Shown piece by piece: positions 27,365-37,200 of a stretch of 64,000 bases of DNA. The notes beneath the pieces were generated by a model. It did not search any database. It saw only the letters and a list, made by a program, of their open reading frames with translations, and had not been told where the DNA came from. The stretch lies in the NCBI RefSeq assembly GCF_030409315.1, contig NZ_JAUFPS010000041.1, positions 124,001 to 188,000 of the forward strand, written 5' to 3'. Origin of the DNA: Mucilaginibacter flavus (GTDB lineage: Bacteria > Bacteroidota > Bacteroidia > Sphingobacteriales > Sphingobacteriaceae). The translations under genes and the position numbers were made by a program. Within the stretch, counting starts at the first letter, position 1. Each line of letters starts with the position of its first letter.

Positions 27365-28477
27365 CTATTTTTGATTGGCAGCGGCTAAAATCTCACGGTT
27401 TACGCTGCCAATCATATTTTTAAATACCGGTTCGGCATTTACATATTCGGTAAGTAGTTTAAACTGGTTTTTAGCCCTGGTTAAATTATGACCGGGATAT
27501 TGGGCACCATAATAGACATCGTTATTTAAAAAATCGGTTAAAAAGCGAAGCCCCTGCATATAAATCATCAGCTTGCCCGAAAAAATGAAAAGCTGCTTTT
27601 CGGTTTCCGTTAAAATATCACCCATTTCGGCCATGTAGCCCTTGTATATCGCCCTGAAAAAATCTTCACGAATATGTATCTTATTCAAATCCTTCTCTTC
27701 TTCATTAGCCGGCGAAAGATAGGTGCGCATCATATCGCCTACATCGCTTAAATAATAACCTGGCATAACGGTATCTAAATCAACCAGGCAAAGGGCCTTG
27801 TGGTTATCATCAAACAACACGTTGTTGATCTTGGTATCGTGATGAACTGCCCTTAGCGGTATTTCGTTATTATTTACCGCCTGGTTATAGGTTTGCAGAA
27901 TATCAAAATGATTATAAACCTCCTTGATTTCGGCACCCGCCTGGGCCAATTTAGCAGCATCAGCATTTTGCGATGCCGTTTTAAACTGATCAAACCTTAG
28001 TTGAAGATTGTGAAAATCTGATAAGGTATATTTAAGTTGTTTAATATCAAAGTGGTTTAGCAAAAGGGTAAACCTGCCAAACTGCACGGCTGCTTCAAAA
28101 GCCTCATTTTTATCCTGCAAAAAATTTACAGTATGTGATCCTTCAATGAATGGAAATAGCCGGTAAAAAGCTCCATCCGATGATTTAACTATCAATTCAC
28201 CATCAGTTGTTTGCAAGGGAGCTACAAAAAGGTAATCCGGGTTGTTTTTACCAAGATATCGCTTTACCGCAGCTAAATTATCAGCAATATTTTCCGGGTG
28301 TGTAAAAACCGCCGTATTAATTTGCTGAAGAATATAGGCTTCGTTATTACCGGTAACCTTATAGGTATGGTTTATTAAACCGGAGCCAAAAGGGCTGGTT
28401 TGGTACTCGGCAACATTTAGTCCAAAGCGTTTTAGTATATCATCAAACATATTATCGTGGTTAACAGTATCAAACAT
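27365..28477 (-). CDS. APH-fold sugar kinase, N-acetylhexosamine 1-kinase-like
   Basis: About 370 residues. The choline/aminoglycoside-kinase fold shows a P-loop region SPFGSGLINHTYKV, the Brenner motif AVHHDTKINNVLFD with catalytic Asp and Asn, and the metal-binding CLVDLDTVMPG. NahK, which phosphorylates GlcNAc and GalNAc at C1, is the nearest characterised type I can name. The GH109 gene nearby makes a hexosamine substrate reasonable but unproven. In-frame starts are ATG 28501, 28477 and 28447. The CAAACGTTTG operator at 28505-28514 lies just upstream of all three, so a short leader favours 28477 or 28447. It follows lacI on the same strand. Confidence 0.8.
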   Translation of the reverse strand: MFDTVNHDNMFDDILKRFGLNVAEYQTSPFGSGLINHTYKVTGNNEAYILQQINTAVFTHPENIADNLAAVKRYLGKNNPDYLFVAPLQTTDGELIVKSSDGAFYRLFPFIEGSHTVNFLQDKNEAFEAAVQFGRFTLLLNHFDIKQLKYTLSDFHNLQLRFDQFKTASQNADAAKLAQAGAEIKEVYNHFDILQTYNQAVNNNEIPLRAVHHDTKINNVLFDDNHKALCLVDLDTVMPGYYLSDVGDMMRTYLSPANEEEKDLNKIHIREDFFRAIYKGYMAEMGDILTETEKQLFIFSGKLMIYMQGLRFLTDFLNNDVYYGAQYPGHNLTRAKNQFKLLTEYVNAEPVFKNMIGSVNREILAAANQK

Positions 28478-28504
28478 ACTTAATAGGTTAATGAAACCCA
28501 TGCG

Positions 28505-28514
28505 CAAACGTTTG
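28505..28514. promoter_or_regulatory. LacI-type operator CAAACGTTTG (site 1)
   Basis: Perfect 10-bp palindrome in the gap between lacI and the kinase gene. It would let the repressor control the kinase separately from its own gene. Confidence 0.75.
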
Positions 28515-28532
28515 ACCGTTTTTTATATTGGT

Positions 28533-29558
28533 TTATTTTTTGTTTTCGATGAGTTGCGATTCAATGATGATTTTGTAATAAGCGCTTTGCTCGTTGCTGC
28601 CTTTATCCTGGTGATGCAGCAAATCCATCAAAATATCAGTAGCTTTTTGCCCTTGCAGGTAGGGGAATTGCTCAACAGAAGCCGCGGGGATATTTTCCAT
28701 ATAATTGATCAAAGGTAGGTTAGCGTAGCTTACAAATTCAAGCTCCTGGTTTAATTTTATATTAAGTTTCTGGGCATATTTGATGGCGAAAAGTGCCACG
28801 TAATCATTAAAGGTTACAATTGCGGTTGGCTTGCGTTTGTTGGCCAATAATTCGTCTAACGCTTTTTTTGTGCCCTCTTCGGTCAAATCGCAGGATACAA
28901 TAAGCGATGGATCATATTTGAGCCTGTTTTTTGTCATGGCTTTAATATAACCCTCTTTGCGTTCGCCGGTTGCAACCATGGTTTGGGGGCCGTTAATCAT
29001 ACCAATTGCCCGGTGGCCTTTTTTTAGCAAAAAGCTTACGGCCTCAATGGTGCCAATTTCCATATTGCAGGCTACATAATGAATATTGGGAATATTAGGG
29101 ATGCGGTCAAAATAAACAACCGGGATATTGTATTTTTTGAGATTTTCGAAATGCTGAAAGGATGACGTGTTTTTGCCAACGGATACCAGCAAACCATCTA
29201 CCCTGTGATTTTTCATTTTCTCCACCAATTGTTTTTCCTTCAACTCATCATCGTGCGATTGGGCCAGCAAAACAGTATAGTTCTTTTTATAAGCGGTATC
29301 CTCAATAGCGCTTATCGCTGATGAAAAGAAAGCTTCTGAAAGTTCGGGTAAAATAACGCCTATGGTATGGGTTTTACCTTTCTGTAAAAATATAGCGGTT
29401 TGGTTGGGTTCGTAATTAAGCTCGCCTGCCAGTTTTTTGACTTTTGCCCTTGTGGTTAAGCCAATACTGGGGTGATCATGCAATGCCCTTGATACCGTAG
29501 ATACCGAAATACCAAGCAGCTGCGCTATCTCTTTTATTGTAGTTGGTTTTGATTGCAT
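28533..29558 (-). CDS. LacI-family transcriptional repressor (PUL B)
   Basis: 341 residues, the full usual LacI length. The N-terminal HTH (TIKEIAQLLGISVSTVSRALHD, residues 6-27) is followed by the hinge LNYEPNQTAIFLQKGKTHTIGVILPEL and a periplasmic-binding-protein-like effector domain (VDGLLVS, PVVYFDRIP, GHRAIGMINGP, PTAIVTFND). The HTH sequence and the conserved Leu/Ala of the hinge helix fit recognition of a central-CG palindrome, and five such sites flank the surrounding genes. The effector is probably a sugar or sugar phosphate from the same pathway. It is divergent from the mutarotase gene, with an operator between them. Confidence 0.93.
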   Translation of the reverse strand: MQSKPTTIKEIAQLLGISVSTVSRALHDHPSIGLTTRAKVKKLAGELNYEPNQTAIFLQKGKTHTIGVILPELSEAFFSSAISAIEDTAYKKNYTVLLAQSHDDELKEKQLVEKMKNHRVDGLLVSVGKNTSSFQHFENLKKYNIPVVYFDRIPNIPNIHYVACNMEIGTIEAVSFLLKKGHRAIGMINGPQTMVATGERKEGYIKAMTKNRLKYDPSLIVSCDLTEEGTKKALDELLANKRKPTAIVTFNDYVALFAIKYAQKLNIKLNQELEFVSYANLPLINYMENIPAASVEQFPYLQGQKATDILMDLLHHQDKGSNEQSAYYKIIIESQLIENKK

Positions 29559-29633
29559 GGAACCTGTAGGGTATTGATTATAAATTTAAAGTTAGGACAT
29601 TATTATGTAATTACGCTTTGCAGGCAAGGTATT

Positions 29634-29645
29634 GCAAACGTTTGC
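29634..29645. promoter_or_regulatory. LacI-type operator GCAAACGTTTGC (site 2)
   Basis: A 12-bp perfect palindrome in the divergent lacI/mutarotase gap. It can serve autoregulation of lacI and control of the epimerase gene together. Confidence 0.8.
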
Positions 29646-29756
29646 GTGTTGTTTTTGCATATAAATCATCGGTTTACAGGGCTTAATAGCTACTTTCATA
29701 ACGGCAACAAAACTTTGCCACAATTTATTAAATTAAAACCTCAATAAGCCTTAAAT

Positions 29757-30830
29757 ATGAATGCCAATACTATTACAGTGAAAAACTGGGGCGAAGCAGA
29801 CGGAAAAGATATTTTGCTTTACCAGCTTTGTAACGCAAACGGAATGATGGTTTGCATAACCAATTACGGTGCATCTATACAGGCCATCACCACGGCCGAT
29901 AAGGATGGTAATATGGCCGATGTTGTTTTGGGGTACGATGATGTGGAAGGCTACATTAATGATCCATATTTTACCGGTGCCATTGTGGGCCGGTTTGCAA
30001 ACCGTATTGATGGCGGCCTGGTGACGCTGGATGGCGAACAATATCAGTTAACTATAAAGCCAGGTGGTTTTCATCATCACGGTGGGGCGATTGGGTTTAA
30101 TAAAAAAATATGGTCGGCAAAGCATTTTGCGCAGGATGGTAAAACAGGGGTAACGCTGGTGTATGTTAGTCTGGATGGCGAAGAAGGCTTCCCGGGAGAA
30201 CTGACTACTACGGTTACTTATACCTTGAATAACAAAAATCAATTGATTGTTGATTTTAAGGCAATCACCACTAAAACAACCCTGGTTAACTTAACTCAGC
30301 ATGCCTACTTTAATTTATCGGGGCAGGCTGGTAGCTCCATTTTGGGCCATGAATTGATGATGCCCCTGCAAAGTTATTTACCCGTAAGCGCGAAGCAAGT
30401 GCCAATAGGTGAGCTTGCACCGGTTGACGGAACTCCTTTTGATTTCAGGCAAGCCACACGGATTGGCGAACGGATAGAAAACCAAGATGAACAGCTAATT
30501 TTAAGCAGAGGGTATGACCATTCCTTTGTAATCAAAGCCGAAGATTTTGAGGGCTTGCTGATGGCCGCCAGCGTAACCGAGCCGGTAAGCGGCAGGGTAA
30601 TGAATGTATATACTACCGAGCCGTCGGTCCATTTATACACCGGCAATTTTATTGAAAATAACTCGCCGGGTAAAAACGGCGCTCAGTATATGCACCGCAG
30701 CGGCTTTTGTTTAGAAACACAACATTATCCTGATGCGCCAAACCACGAGCATTTTCCATCAACGGTGTTAAAACCCGGAGCGGTTTTTAAAAGCAAAACC
30801 ATTTTTGAGTTTACAACAAACGCCATTTAA
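29757..30830 (+). CDS. Aldose 1-epimerase (galactose mutarotase)
   Basis: 357 residues with no signal peptide, so cytoplasmic. The supersandwich fold shows NYGASIQAI, GRFANRIDGG, the acid His182 in TQHAYFNLSG and the base Glu320 in CLETQHYPDAPNH. It interconverts alpha and beta anomers of free hexoses before kinase action. It lies in the LacI-type regulon with the kinase-like gene, matching cytoplasmic handling of an imported or released sugar. The gene symbol galM is not given because the preferred sugar is unknown. Confidence 0.92.
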   Translation: MNANTITVKNWGEADGKDILLYQLCNANGMMVCITNYGASIQAITTADKDGNMADVVLGYDDVEGYINDPYFTGAIVGRFANRIDGGLVTLDGEQYQLTIKPGGFHHHGGAIGFNKKIWSAKHFAQDGKTGVTLVYVSLDGEEGFPGELTTTVTYTLNNKNQLIVDFKAITTKTTLVNLTQHAYFNLSGQAGSSILGHELMMPLQSYLPVSAKQVPIGELAPVDGTPFDFRQATRIGERIENQDEQLILSRGYDHSFVIKAEDFEGLLMAASVTEPVSGRVMNVYTTEPSVHLYTGNFIENNSPGKNGAQYMHRSGFCLETQHYPDAPNHEHFPSTVLKPGAVFKSKTIFEFTTNAI

Positions 30831-30851
30831 GGGATAAAAATGACCAGTTTT

Positions 30852-30861
30852 CAAACGTTTG
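30852..30861. promoter_or_regulatory. LacI-type operator CAAACGTTTG (site 3)
   Basis: Perfect palindrome, extended on the right to GCG, in the 122-bp gap between the mutarotase and DUF3472 genes, about 90 bp before the latter start. Confidence 0.75.
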
Positions 30862-30952
30862 CGTTAAATTGAATCGCCCTTTTTTCGCTAAAGCGCTTAA
30901 TTGCTAATACATTTATAAAACCAAACAAATTCGCTACACCTAAAACTCAAGC

Positions 30953-32263
30953 ATGAAAAAAGTAATCAATATTTATATACCGGTTATATGTGTGTTACTT
31001 TTTAGTAACGCGGCAGGGGCTAAAACGCGGGCATCTGCCGATACTACCCTGCGCAAAATTATCCCGGTGGGTGGTAACGCCTGGACAAGCGCGCCGGCCA
31101 TAATTACCGACGAGGGCCTTACTCATTGGACAAGCGCTGCATCGGTAAGCACTATTTACTTTAGGGTTTCGGTAAAGCAACCCATTCAGTTGTTTTTAAG
31201 ATTGAGGGTACATCAGGGCGAAAGTACCATCAGGGTGACGTTTGGTAACAAAATTATCGACAAAAAAATAAACAATACAGTATTTGATACCATCGCCATT
31301 GGTAAAATAAATGTGGCGCGGCCGGGCCACGTTAAGGTAAACCTGCAGGGCATTGCCAAAGCGGGCGATGTATATGCTGATGTAACCGACGTAATTATTA
31401 AAACCAATAAAGCTGATAATGATATGGCCTACGTAAAGCAGGGCAGTTCGTTTTATTTCGGCAAAAGAGGTCCTTCTGTACATTTAAGGTTTGATGTTCC
31501 GCGGAATGTTCAGGGAAAGGTAAAATGGTTTTACAACGAGATTCATGTACCTAAAGGAGGCGATATTTTAGGTTCATATTTTATGGCCGATGGTTTTGGG
31601 CAGGGTTACTTTGGTATGCAGGTAAACTCGCCTACCGAAAGGAGGGTGCTGTTTTCAGTATGGAGCCCGTATGATACGCAAGATCCTAAAAGCATCCCCG
31701 AAAATATGCGCATCAAGCCTTTACTCCGTGGAGAAGGCGTACACATTGGTGAATTTGGTGATGAGGGTTCAGGTGGTCAAAGCTATATGAACTACCCCTG
31801 GGTTGCCGGCCAAAGCTACGCCTTTTTGTTAAAAGCAGAACCAGATGCGGCCACAAATTCAACCACTTTTACGGCATGGTTTAAAGATGTAAGCGCCAAT
31901 AAATGGATGCTGATAGCCAGCTTTAACCGCCCAAAAGTAGCCACCTATTTAAGCGATTTATATTCGTTTGTTGAAAATTTTGACCCCGATTATGGTGATA
32001 AGACCCGTAAAGCATTTTTCACCAACCAGTGGATAGCTGATACAGATAACAACTGGATTGAACTGACTAAAGCCATGTATACCGGCGATGCTACCGCGAA
32101 CGCCAACTACAGGAAAGATTATGCCGGTGGCGCGGACGCGACGGATTTTTATTTGAAAAACGGCGGCTTTTTTGACAACTATAAGCCTTTACGCACCATT
32201 ATAGACAGAAAGCCACTTGGTGTAAAACCCGTTATCGATTTTGATAAGTTACCCTTAAAATAA
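30953..32263 (+). CDS. DUF5077/DUF3472 secreted protein
   Basis: 436 residues with a signal peptide (NAAGAKTRA). Residues to about 155 form a DUF5077-like beta-sandwich (AWTSAPAIITDEGLTHW, FLRLRVHQGESTIRV). The rest matches DUF3472 (YNEIHVPKGGDILGSYFMADGFGQGYFGMQVNSPTERRVLFSVWSP begins near 215). These domains often occur together in PULs and are lectin-like or enzymes of unknown role. It has a LacI-type operator upstream and lies 39 bp before the GH109-like gene, indicating one operon. Confidence 0.8.
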   Translation: MKKVINIYIPVICVLLFSNAAGAKTRASADTTLRKIIPVGGNAWTSAPAIITDEGLTHWTSAASVSTIYFRVSVKQPIQLFLRLRVHQGESTIRVTFGNKIIDKKINNTVFDTIAIGKINVARPGHVKVNLQGIAKAGDVYADVTDVIIKTNKADNDMAYVKQGSSFYFGKRGPSVHLRFDVPRNVQGKVKWFYNEIHVPKGGDILGSYFMADGFGQGYFGMQVNSPTERRVLFSVWSPYDTQDPKSIPENMRIKPLLRGEGVHIGEFGDEGSGGQSYMNYPWVAGQSYAFLLKAEPDAATNSTTFTAWFKDVSANKWMLIASFNRPKVATYLSDLYSFVENFDPDYGDKTRKAFFTNQWIADTDNNWIELTKAMYTGDATANANYRKDYAGGADATDFYLKNGGFFDNYKPLRTIIDRKPLGVKPVIDFDKLPLK

Positions 32264-32302
32264 ACCATAGGCATATAATTGCCGCCAATCATAAAAACAT
32301 AT

Positions 32303-33655
32303 ATGGAAAGAAGAGAATTTATAAAAAACGGCGCTATTGCAGCCGCGGGGTTTAGTATTTTGCCAACGGGTAGCCTTTTTGCATCGGCCCAGGCCAAAGT
32401 AAGGTTGGGTTACATTGGTGTAGGTGCCCGCGGTATGAGCCATATTGCCGAAGGTTTGCTGCGCGATGATGTAGAGGTTGTAGCTATTTGCGATACACAG
32501 GAACATTCGTTGAAGATTTGCCGGGAATACATCGCCAAAAAAGGTCATGCCCCGGTAAAAGAATACACCGGCGGATTGGATGCCTATAAAAAGCTGTTAG
32601 ATCATAAAGATATCGACGCCGTAATTATCGCTACTCCGTGGCAGTTTCACCATCCGCAGGCTATTGATGCCATGAAGGCCGGTAAATACGTAGGCTGCGA
32701 AGTTATTGCGGGCCTCACGGTAGAAGATCACTGGGATATTGTACACACGTCTGAAAAAACGGGCATGCCTTACATGACCCTGGAGAATGTTTGTTATCGC
32801 CGGGACGTAATGGCCGCGCTTAATATGGCAAGGCAGGACCTTTTTGGTGAAATTATTCACCTTGAAGGCGGCTATCAGCATAATTTAAGAGGAGTGTTGT
32901 TTAACGATGGTAAAGGTAGCTATGGCAACACAGGTGTTGAGTTTGGTGCTAAGGCTTTAAGTGAAGCACAATGGCGCACCCAGTTTAATATTGATGTGGA
33001 TGGTGATATTTACCCTACTCACGGTGCCGGGCCATGTATGCATTATGCCAATATCAATGCCGGTAACCGTTTTACCAACCTTGTATCATTTAGCTCGAAG
33101 GCACGTGGTTTGGGGGCTTACATTGAAGAACTATCGCCCGGTCACCCGAATGCTAAGATCAATTATAAGAACGGTGATGTAACCACCACCATGATTAACT
33201 GCGCAAACGGCGAAACAGTAATACTGAGCCATGATACGCATTTGCCGCGCCCATATTCCCTGGGTTTTAGGGTGCAAGGCACCAAAGGCCTGTGGATGGA
33301 TGTGAACAAAAGCGTTTACATCGACCATAAATCAAAAGAGGACGACTCCTGGGAGCCGGCACAGCAATGGTTTGATAAATACGACCATCCGTTATGGAAA
33401 AAATACGAAAAACTTGCTCAGGGCGACGGTCATGGCGGGATGGATTGGTTTGTGTTTAATGCTTTCATTGAATCGGTAAAGCAAAAGAAACAAACACCAA
33501 TTGACGTATATGATTCTGTTACCATGAGCGTGATCACGCCGCTATCAACCCAATCGCTTAAAAAAGGCAATGCCTCAATTGAGTTTCCTGATTTTACCAA
33601 AGGTAAATGGAGGGATAGGAAGAATGCTTTTGCTTTAGACGATAGCGGGTTTTAA
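32303..33655 (+). CDS. GH109-like NAD-dependent glycosidase (Gfo/Idh/MocA fold), Tat-exported
   Basis: 450 residues from ATG 32303; TTG 32279 is rejected. The N-terminus RREFIKNGAIAAAG is a twin-arginine signal. A Rossmann dinucleotide site is present (GYIGVGARG) and an ICDTQ-type strand end. Close to the GH109 alpha-N-acetylgalactosaminidase of Elizabethkingia: LENVCYRRDVMAALNM, GGYQHNLRG, and Tyr237/His240 in GDIYPTHGAGP, matching its Tyr225 and His228. GH109 cleaves alpha-GalNAc through transient oxidation by bound NAD. Tat export would carry the folded NAD-loaded enzyme to the periplasm. It ends the operon before the terminator at 33677. Confidence 0.82.
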   Translation: MERREFIKNGAIAAAGFSILPTGSLFASAQAKVRLGYIGVGARGMSHIAEGLLRDDVEVVAICDTQEHSLKICREYIAKKGHAPVKEYTGGLDAYKKLLDHKDIDAVIIATPWQFHHPQAIDAMKAGKYVGCEVIAGLTVEDHWDIVHTSEKTGMPYMTLENVCYRRDVMAALNMARQDLFGEIIHLEGGYQHNLRGVLFNDGKGSYGNTGVEFGAKALSEAQWRTQFNIDVDGDIYPTHGAGPCMHYANINAGNRFTNLVSFSSKARGLGAYIEELSPGHPNAKINYKNGDVTTTMINCANGETVILSHDTHLPRPYSLGFRVQGTKGLWMDVNKSVYIDHKSKEDDSWEPAQQWFDKYDHPLWKKYEKLAQGDGHGGMDWFVFNAFIESVKQKKQTPIDVYDSVTMSVITPLSTQSLKKGNASIEFPDFTKGKWRDRKNAFALDDSGF

Positions 33656-33676
33656 TACTCCATTAATCTAATATTG

Positions 33677-33712
33677 AGCCCTGTGTAGCAATTGTTGCAC
33701 AGGGCTTGTTGT
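33677..33712 (+). terminator. Intrinsic terminator after the GH109 operon
   Basis: AGCCCTGTG pairs exactly with CACAGGGCT around a 12-base loop, and TGTTGTTTTT follows. It lies about 20 bp past the GH109 stop codon. Confidence 0.8.
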
Positions 33713-34073
33713 TTTTATGTACCTCTGCTCTCGCTGCTGCCGCGAGTTTAGCGCAGCGTAACTCGTGGCTTGCATAATTTAAGTTTCCAACTTTAATTAT
33801 GTAAAAGCCGGAATTTAGGCCCATTTATCAGCTACATCCCGGCAACTGAAAGCTGCAACCATGGCATCCAACGAACTGAAAGCTCGCGGGAGTACAATGT
33901 TTACATATTGTGCCAACTCACTTTCTAATACCCTGTAAATCAAAAAAATCAGCCATCACCTAAAAACGCGCAGAATCTTCTGATTATCCATGTTAACAGG
34001 CTGTTAAATCATCTGTAAGTAGCATCAAACCACCCGGTTTGGGTGAGTATTAAAAGCGCAAAATGTTATTTAT

Positions 34074-34083
34074 CAAACGTTTG
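34074..34083. promoter_or_regulatory. LacI-type operator CAAACGTTTG (site 4)
   Basis: The first of two tandem palindromes upstream of PUL B susC. The centre-to-centre distance to site 5 is 33 bp, about three helical turns, so both sites face the same side of the DNA and could bind cooperatively. Confidence 0.78.
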
Positions 34084-34105
34084 CGTGATGTTAGTTTACC
34101 CTTAA

Positions 34106-34117
34106 GCAAACGTTTGC
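34106..34117. promoter_or_regulatory. LacI-type operator GCAAACGTTTGC (site 5)
   Basis: A 12-bp perfect palindrome identical to site 2, about 115 bp upstream of the susC start and adjacent to site 4. Confidence 0.8.
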
Positions 34118-34231
34118 GCTGTGTAAAAACAAGCTTTTTTAAGGTTGTATATCTAACTTCCAATATTCGAAACAAGCACAGAACTAACAAAAATCTAACA
34201 ATTAATTAATTGGTACTAAAACAAGAAATGT

Positions 34232-37200
34232 ATGATTAAAGTTTACTCACACCTCGACCCAGGTTTCAGAAGTACTTCAAAAAAGGGAGGATTTGGCAAT
34301 TCTCTTTTTAAGGTGGCTTGCTGTTTCCTGTTTTTATTGTTGCCTGCACTGGCAAGCGCGCAAACAATAGTAACCGGTACCGTAAAGGATAAAGACGGGG
34401 CAATTATTGGCGCTACGGTAACAGAAAAAGGCATCAAAAATACAACCTCGACAGATTTGAACGGCAAATTCAAACTTACGCTTAAAGGTAATGCCCATGT
34501 ATTGGTTGTATCATATATAGGATATAAACCACAGGAAGTTAACGTTACAGGCAGCGAAGTAGCCATAGTTTTACAGGAAGACCTTAACAAGCTAAACGAA
34601 GTAGTAGTAGTAGGTTACGGTTCTGTTAAAAAAGGCGACCTTACCGGCTCTGTAAGTTCTATTAAAAGCGATAACCTTACGCTTGGTGGTACTACCACCA
34701 ATATCGGCCAGGCCATACAAGGTAAAGCGGCCGGTGTACAGGTGCAGCAATCAAGCTTTGCACCAGGCTCTGGTATTAATATCACTGTAAGGGGTGGTAA
34801 CTCTATCAATACTTCTACATCGCCATTATATGTGGTTGATGGTTTTATCAGTGATAATGGTAACCAGGTGAATCCTAACGACGTGGAAGATATCCAGGTT
34901 TTGAAAGATGCATCGGCCACGGCCATTTACGGTGCAAGGGGCGGTAATGGCGTAGTTTTAATCACTACCAAAAAAGGTAAAAATGGTACTGTTTCACTTG
35001 ATGCGGATATATCTGGCGGTACGCAGTACTTAACTTATAAACCGGGTTTGCTAACAGGTCAGCAATATACCGATATCCAAAATGCCACGGCAATTGAAGA
35101 CGGCAAACCGCAACCGTTCCCAACCAGCTTTGTACCCGCCAATACCAATTGGTTAAAACTGGCAACTCAGAATGCTACAGTACAAAATCGTAGTGTTAGC
35201 TTAAGCGGCGGCGATCAAAACTCAAAAATTTACGCGTCTGGTAATTATATTAAACAGGTAGGTGTTTTACAACATACCGGTTATGAAAGATATACTGCAA
35301 GAATAGGGGCCGAAAAAACATTGAATGAGAATTTAAAACTGAGCGCTAATTTTTATGGTGCAAGTTCAAACTCAACCCTGCAATCGTACAGTGGCGATAT
35401 TACCGCGCCATTGTTTAGCTTGTTAACAGCACCACCAAACTATGCGCCTTACAACGCCGATGGCACTTATAATTACTACGTTATACAAGGTACCAAGAGC
35501 AATGCGTTGGCAGGTTTATTAGAACCTACTAATAATAGCGGTACCAAATTGGTAAACGCCAACATCGGTTTAGATTATAAACTGGTAAAAGGCTTAACCT
35601 ACCATCTTACAGCAGGTAGCGAGTATAGCCAAAATACTGCCGGGCAATATTTGCCTACAACAACTATCGCCGGTGCAAAACAGGGCGGTGTTGCGAGTGA
35701 GCAAAACTCATCGGCTTTTAGGTGGATAGTTGAAAATTATTTTACCTATAAGTTTAACATCAATAAAGATCACGACTTTACCGTTTTATTGGGTAATTCA
35801 AACCAAAAAGATGTTACCGATGGATTGAGTGCCAGCGCTAAAGGCTTTTCAACAGACGCGTTCCTGTACTACAATTTAGGAGCGGGCTCGTTAACCAACG
35901 GGTATGGCAGCAGTAAAACAGAAGCTTTGCTAACCTCATACTATACCAGGCTTAACTACGCTTACAAAGATAAGCTGCTGGCATCTTTTTCATACAGGGA
36001 TGACAGGTCTTCAAATTTTGGTTCAAAAAAACGTTCGGGCTTTTTCCCGGCGGGTGCAGTAGCTTATAAATTTACCGATGAGGATTTTATTAAAAATCTT
36101 AACACCTTTTCAAACTTAAAACTAAGGGTAAGTTATGGTGTTACCGGTAACGACCGTATTCCGGCCAGCTTGTACCTTTCAACCTTTGGCCCTTATAACA
36201 CAGTGATCAATGGCAGCGGACAGTTACAACCAGGCATCGAACCTAAAACTTTGGCTAATCCTAACCTTAAATGGGAAAGCACCGCGCAGTTTGATGCCGG
36301 TTTAGATATGGGCTTTGCAAACGGGCGCATTAATACCAGCATTGACTTTTACAGCAAAAAAACCACCGACTTGTTGATCCAGATTCCGATAGGTCAGGAG
36401 TGGGGCTTTAGCAGCCAGTATGTAAATGGTGGCTCTATCCAAAACAAGGGTATTGAGCTATCGGTAAACACCACCAATGTTCGTACAAAAGATTTTTCAT
36501 GGAACAGTAATGTAACTTTTGCTTTTAACAAACAAAAACCTTTGGATTTAGGTCCGGGTGTAAGCGTTATCAGCTCAAATACAGCTAACCCAAGCGGTAC
36601 CGTATCGGCACAGGAATTTGCAAGAGTGGTACCAGGCATTGAATTAGGCGAACTTTACGGTTACGTTTACGAAGGTGTTATTAAAACCGGCGAAACTTAT
36701 GGCCCGCAACCAAAATCAAAACCAGGCGATCCAAAATATAAGGATGTTAATGGCGATGGCGTAATTACTCCGGCCGACCGTACTTACCTCGGTAATTCAA
36801 ATCCGCATTACATGGCTGGCTTCGGTAATGATTTTCATTACAAAGGCATTGATCTGGGCATCTTTTTCCAGGGAGCGTTTGATTATTACCTGTATAACAT
36901 GAACGCCATGGTATTGGAATCAACAACCGGTGTTGCTGCGTTAAACAGGTTTGTAGCCGGTAAAAACGAAAATACATCTATACCCCGCGAAGGTTATTAT
37001 TTAAGTACCTACGGCAGCTATGTAAACTCGCGCTTTGTTGAAAATGCTTCGTATGTGCGCCTAAAATCGCTAACGTTGGCTTATAACTTCCCGTCGGCAT
37101 TGTTTCAGCATATGAAAATTATCCAGGGTATAAGGATATATGGCGAAGCGCAAAACCTGTTTACTATTACCGGTTATAAAGGAACCGACCCAGAGGTAAA

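Larger units (their letters stand above)
33656..34231. other. Gene-free regulatory interval before PUL B susC
   Basis: 576 bp. It contains a terminator (33677-33712), a CGAGTTTAGCGC...GTAACTCG hairpin near 33742-33765, a near-palindrome CATAATTTAAGTT/AACTTTAATTATG (33773-33801), and two LacI operators at 34074 and 34106. The last 115 bp are the susC leader. No coding frame is supported. Confidence 0.7.
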
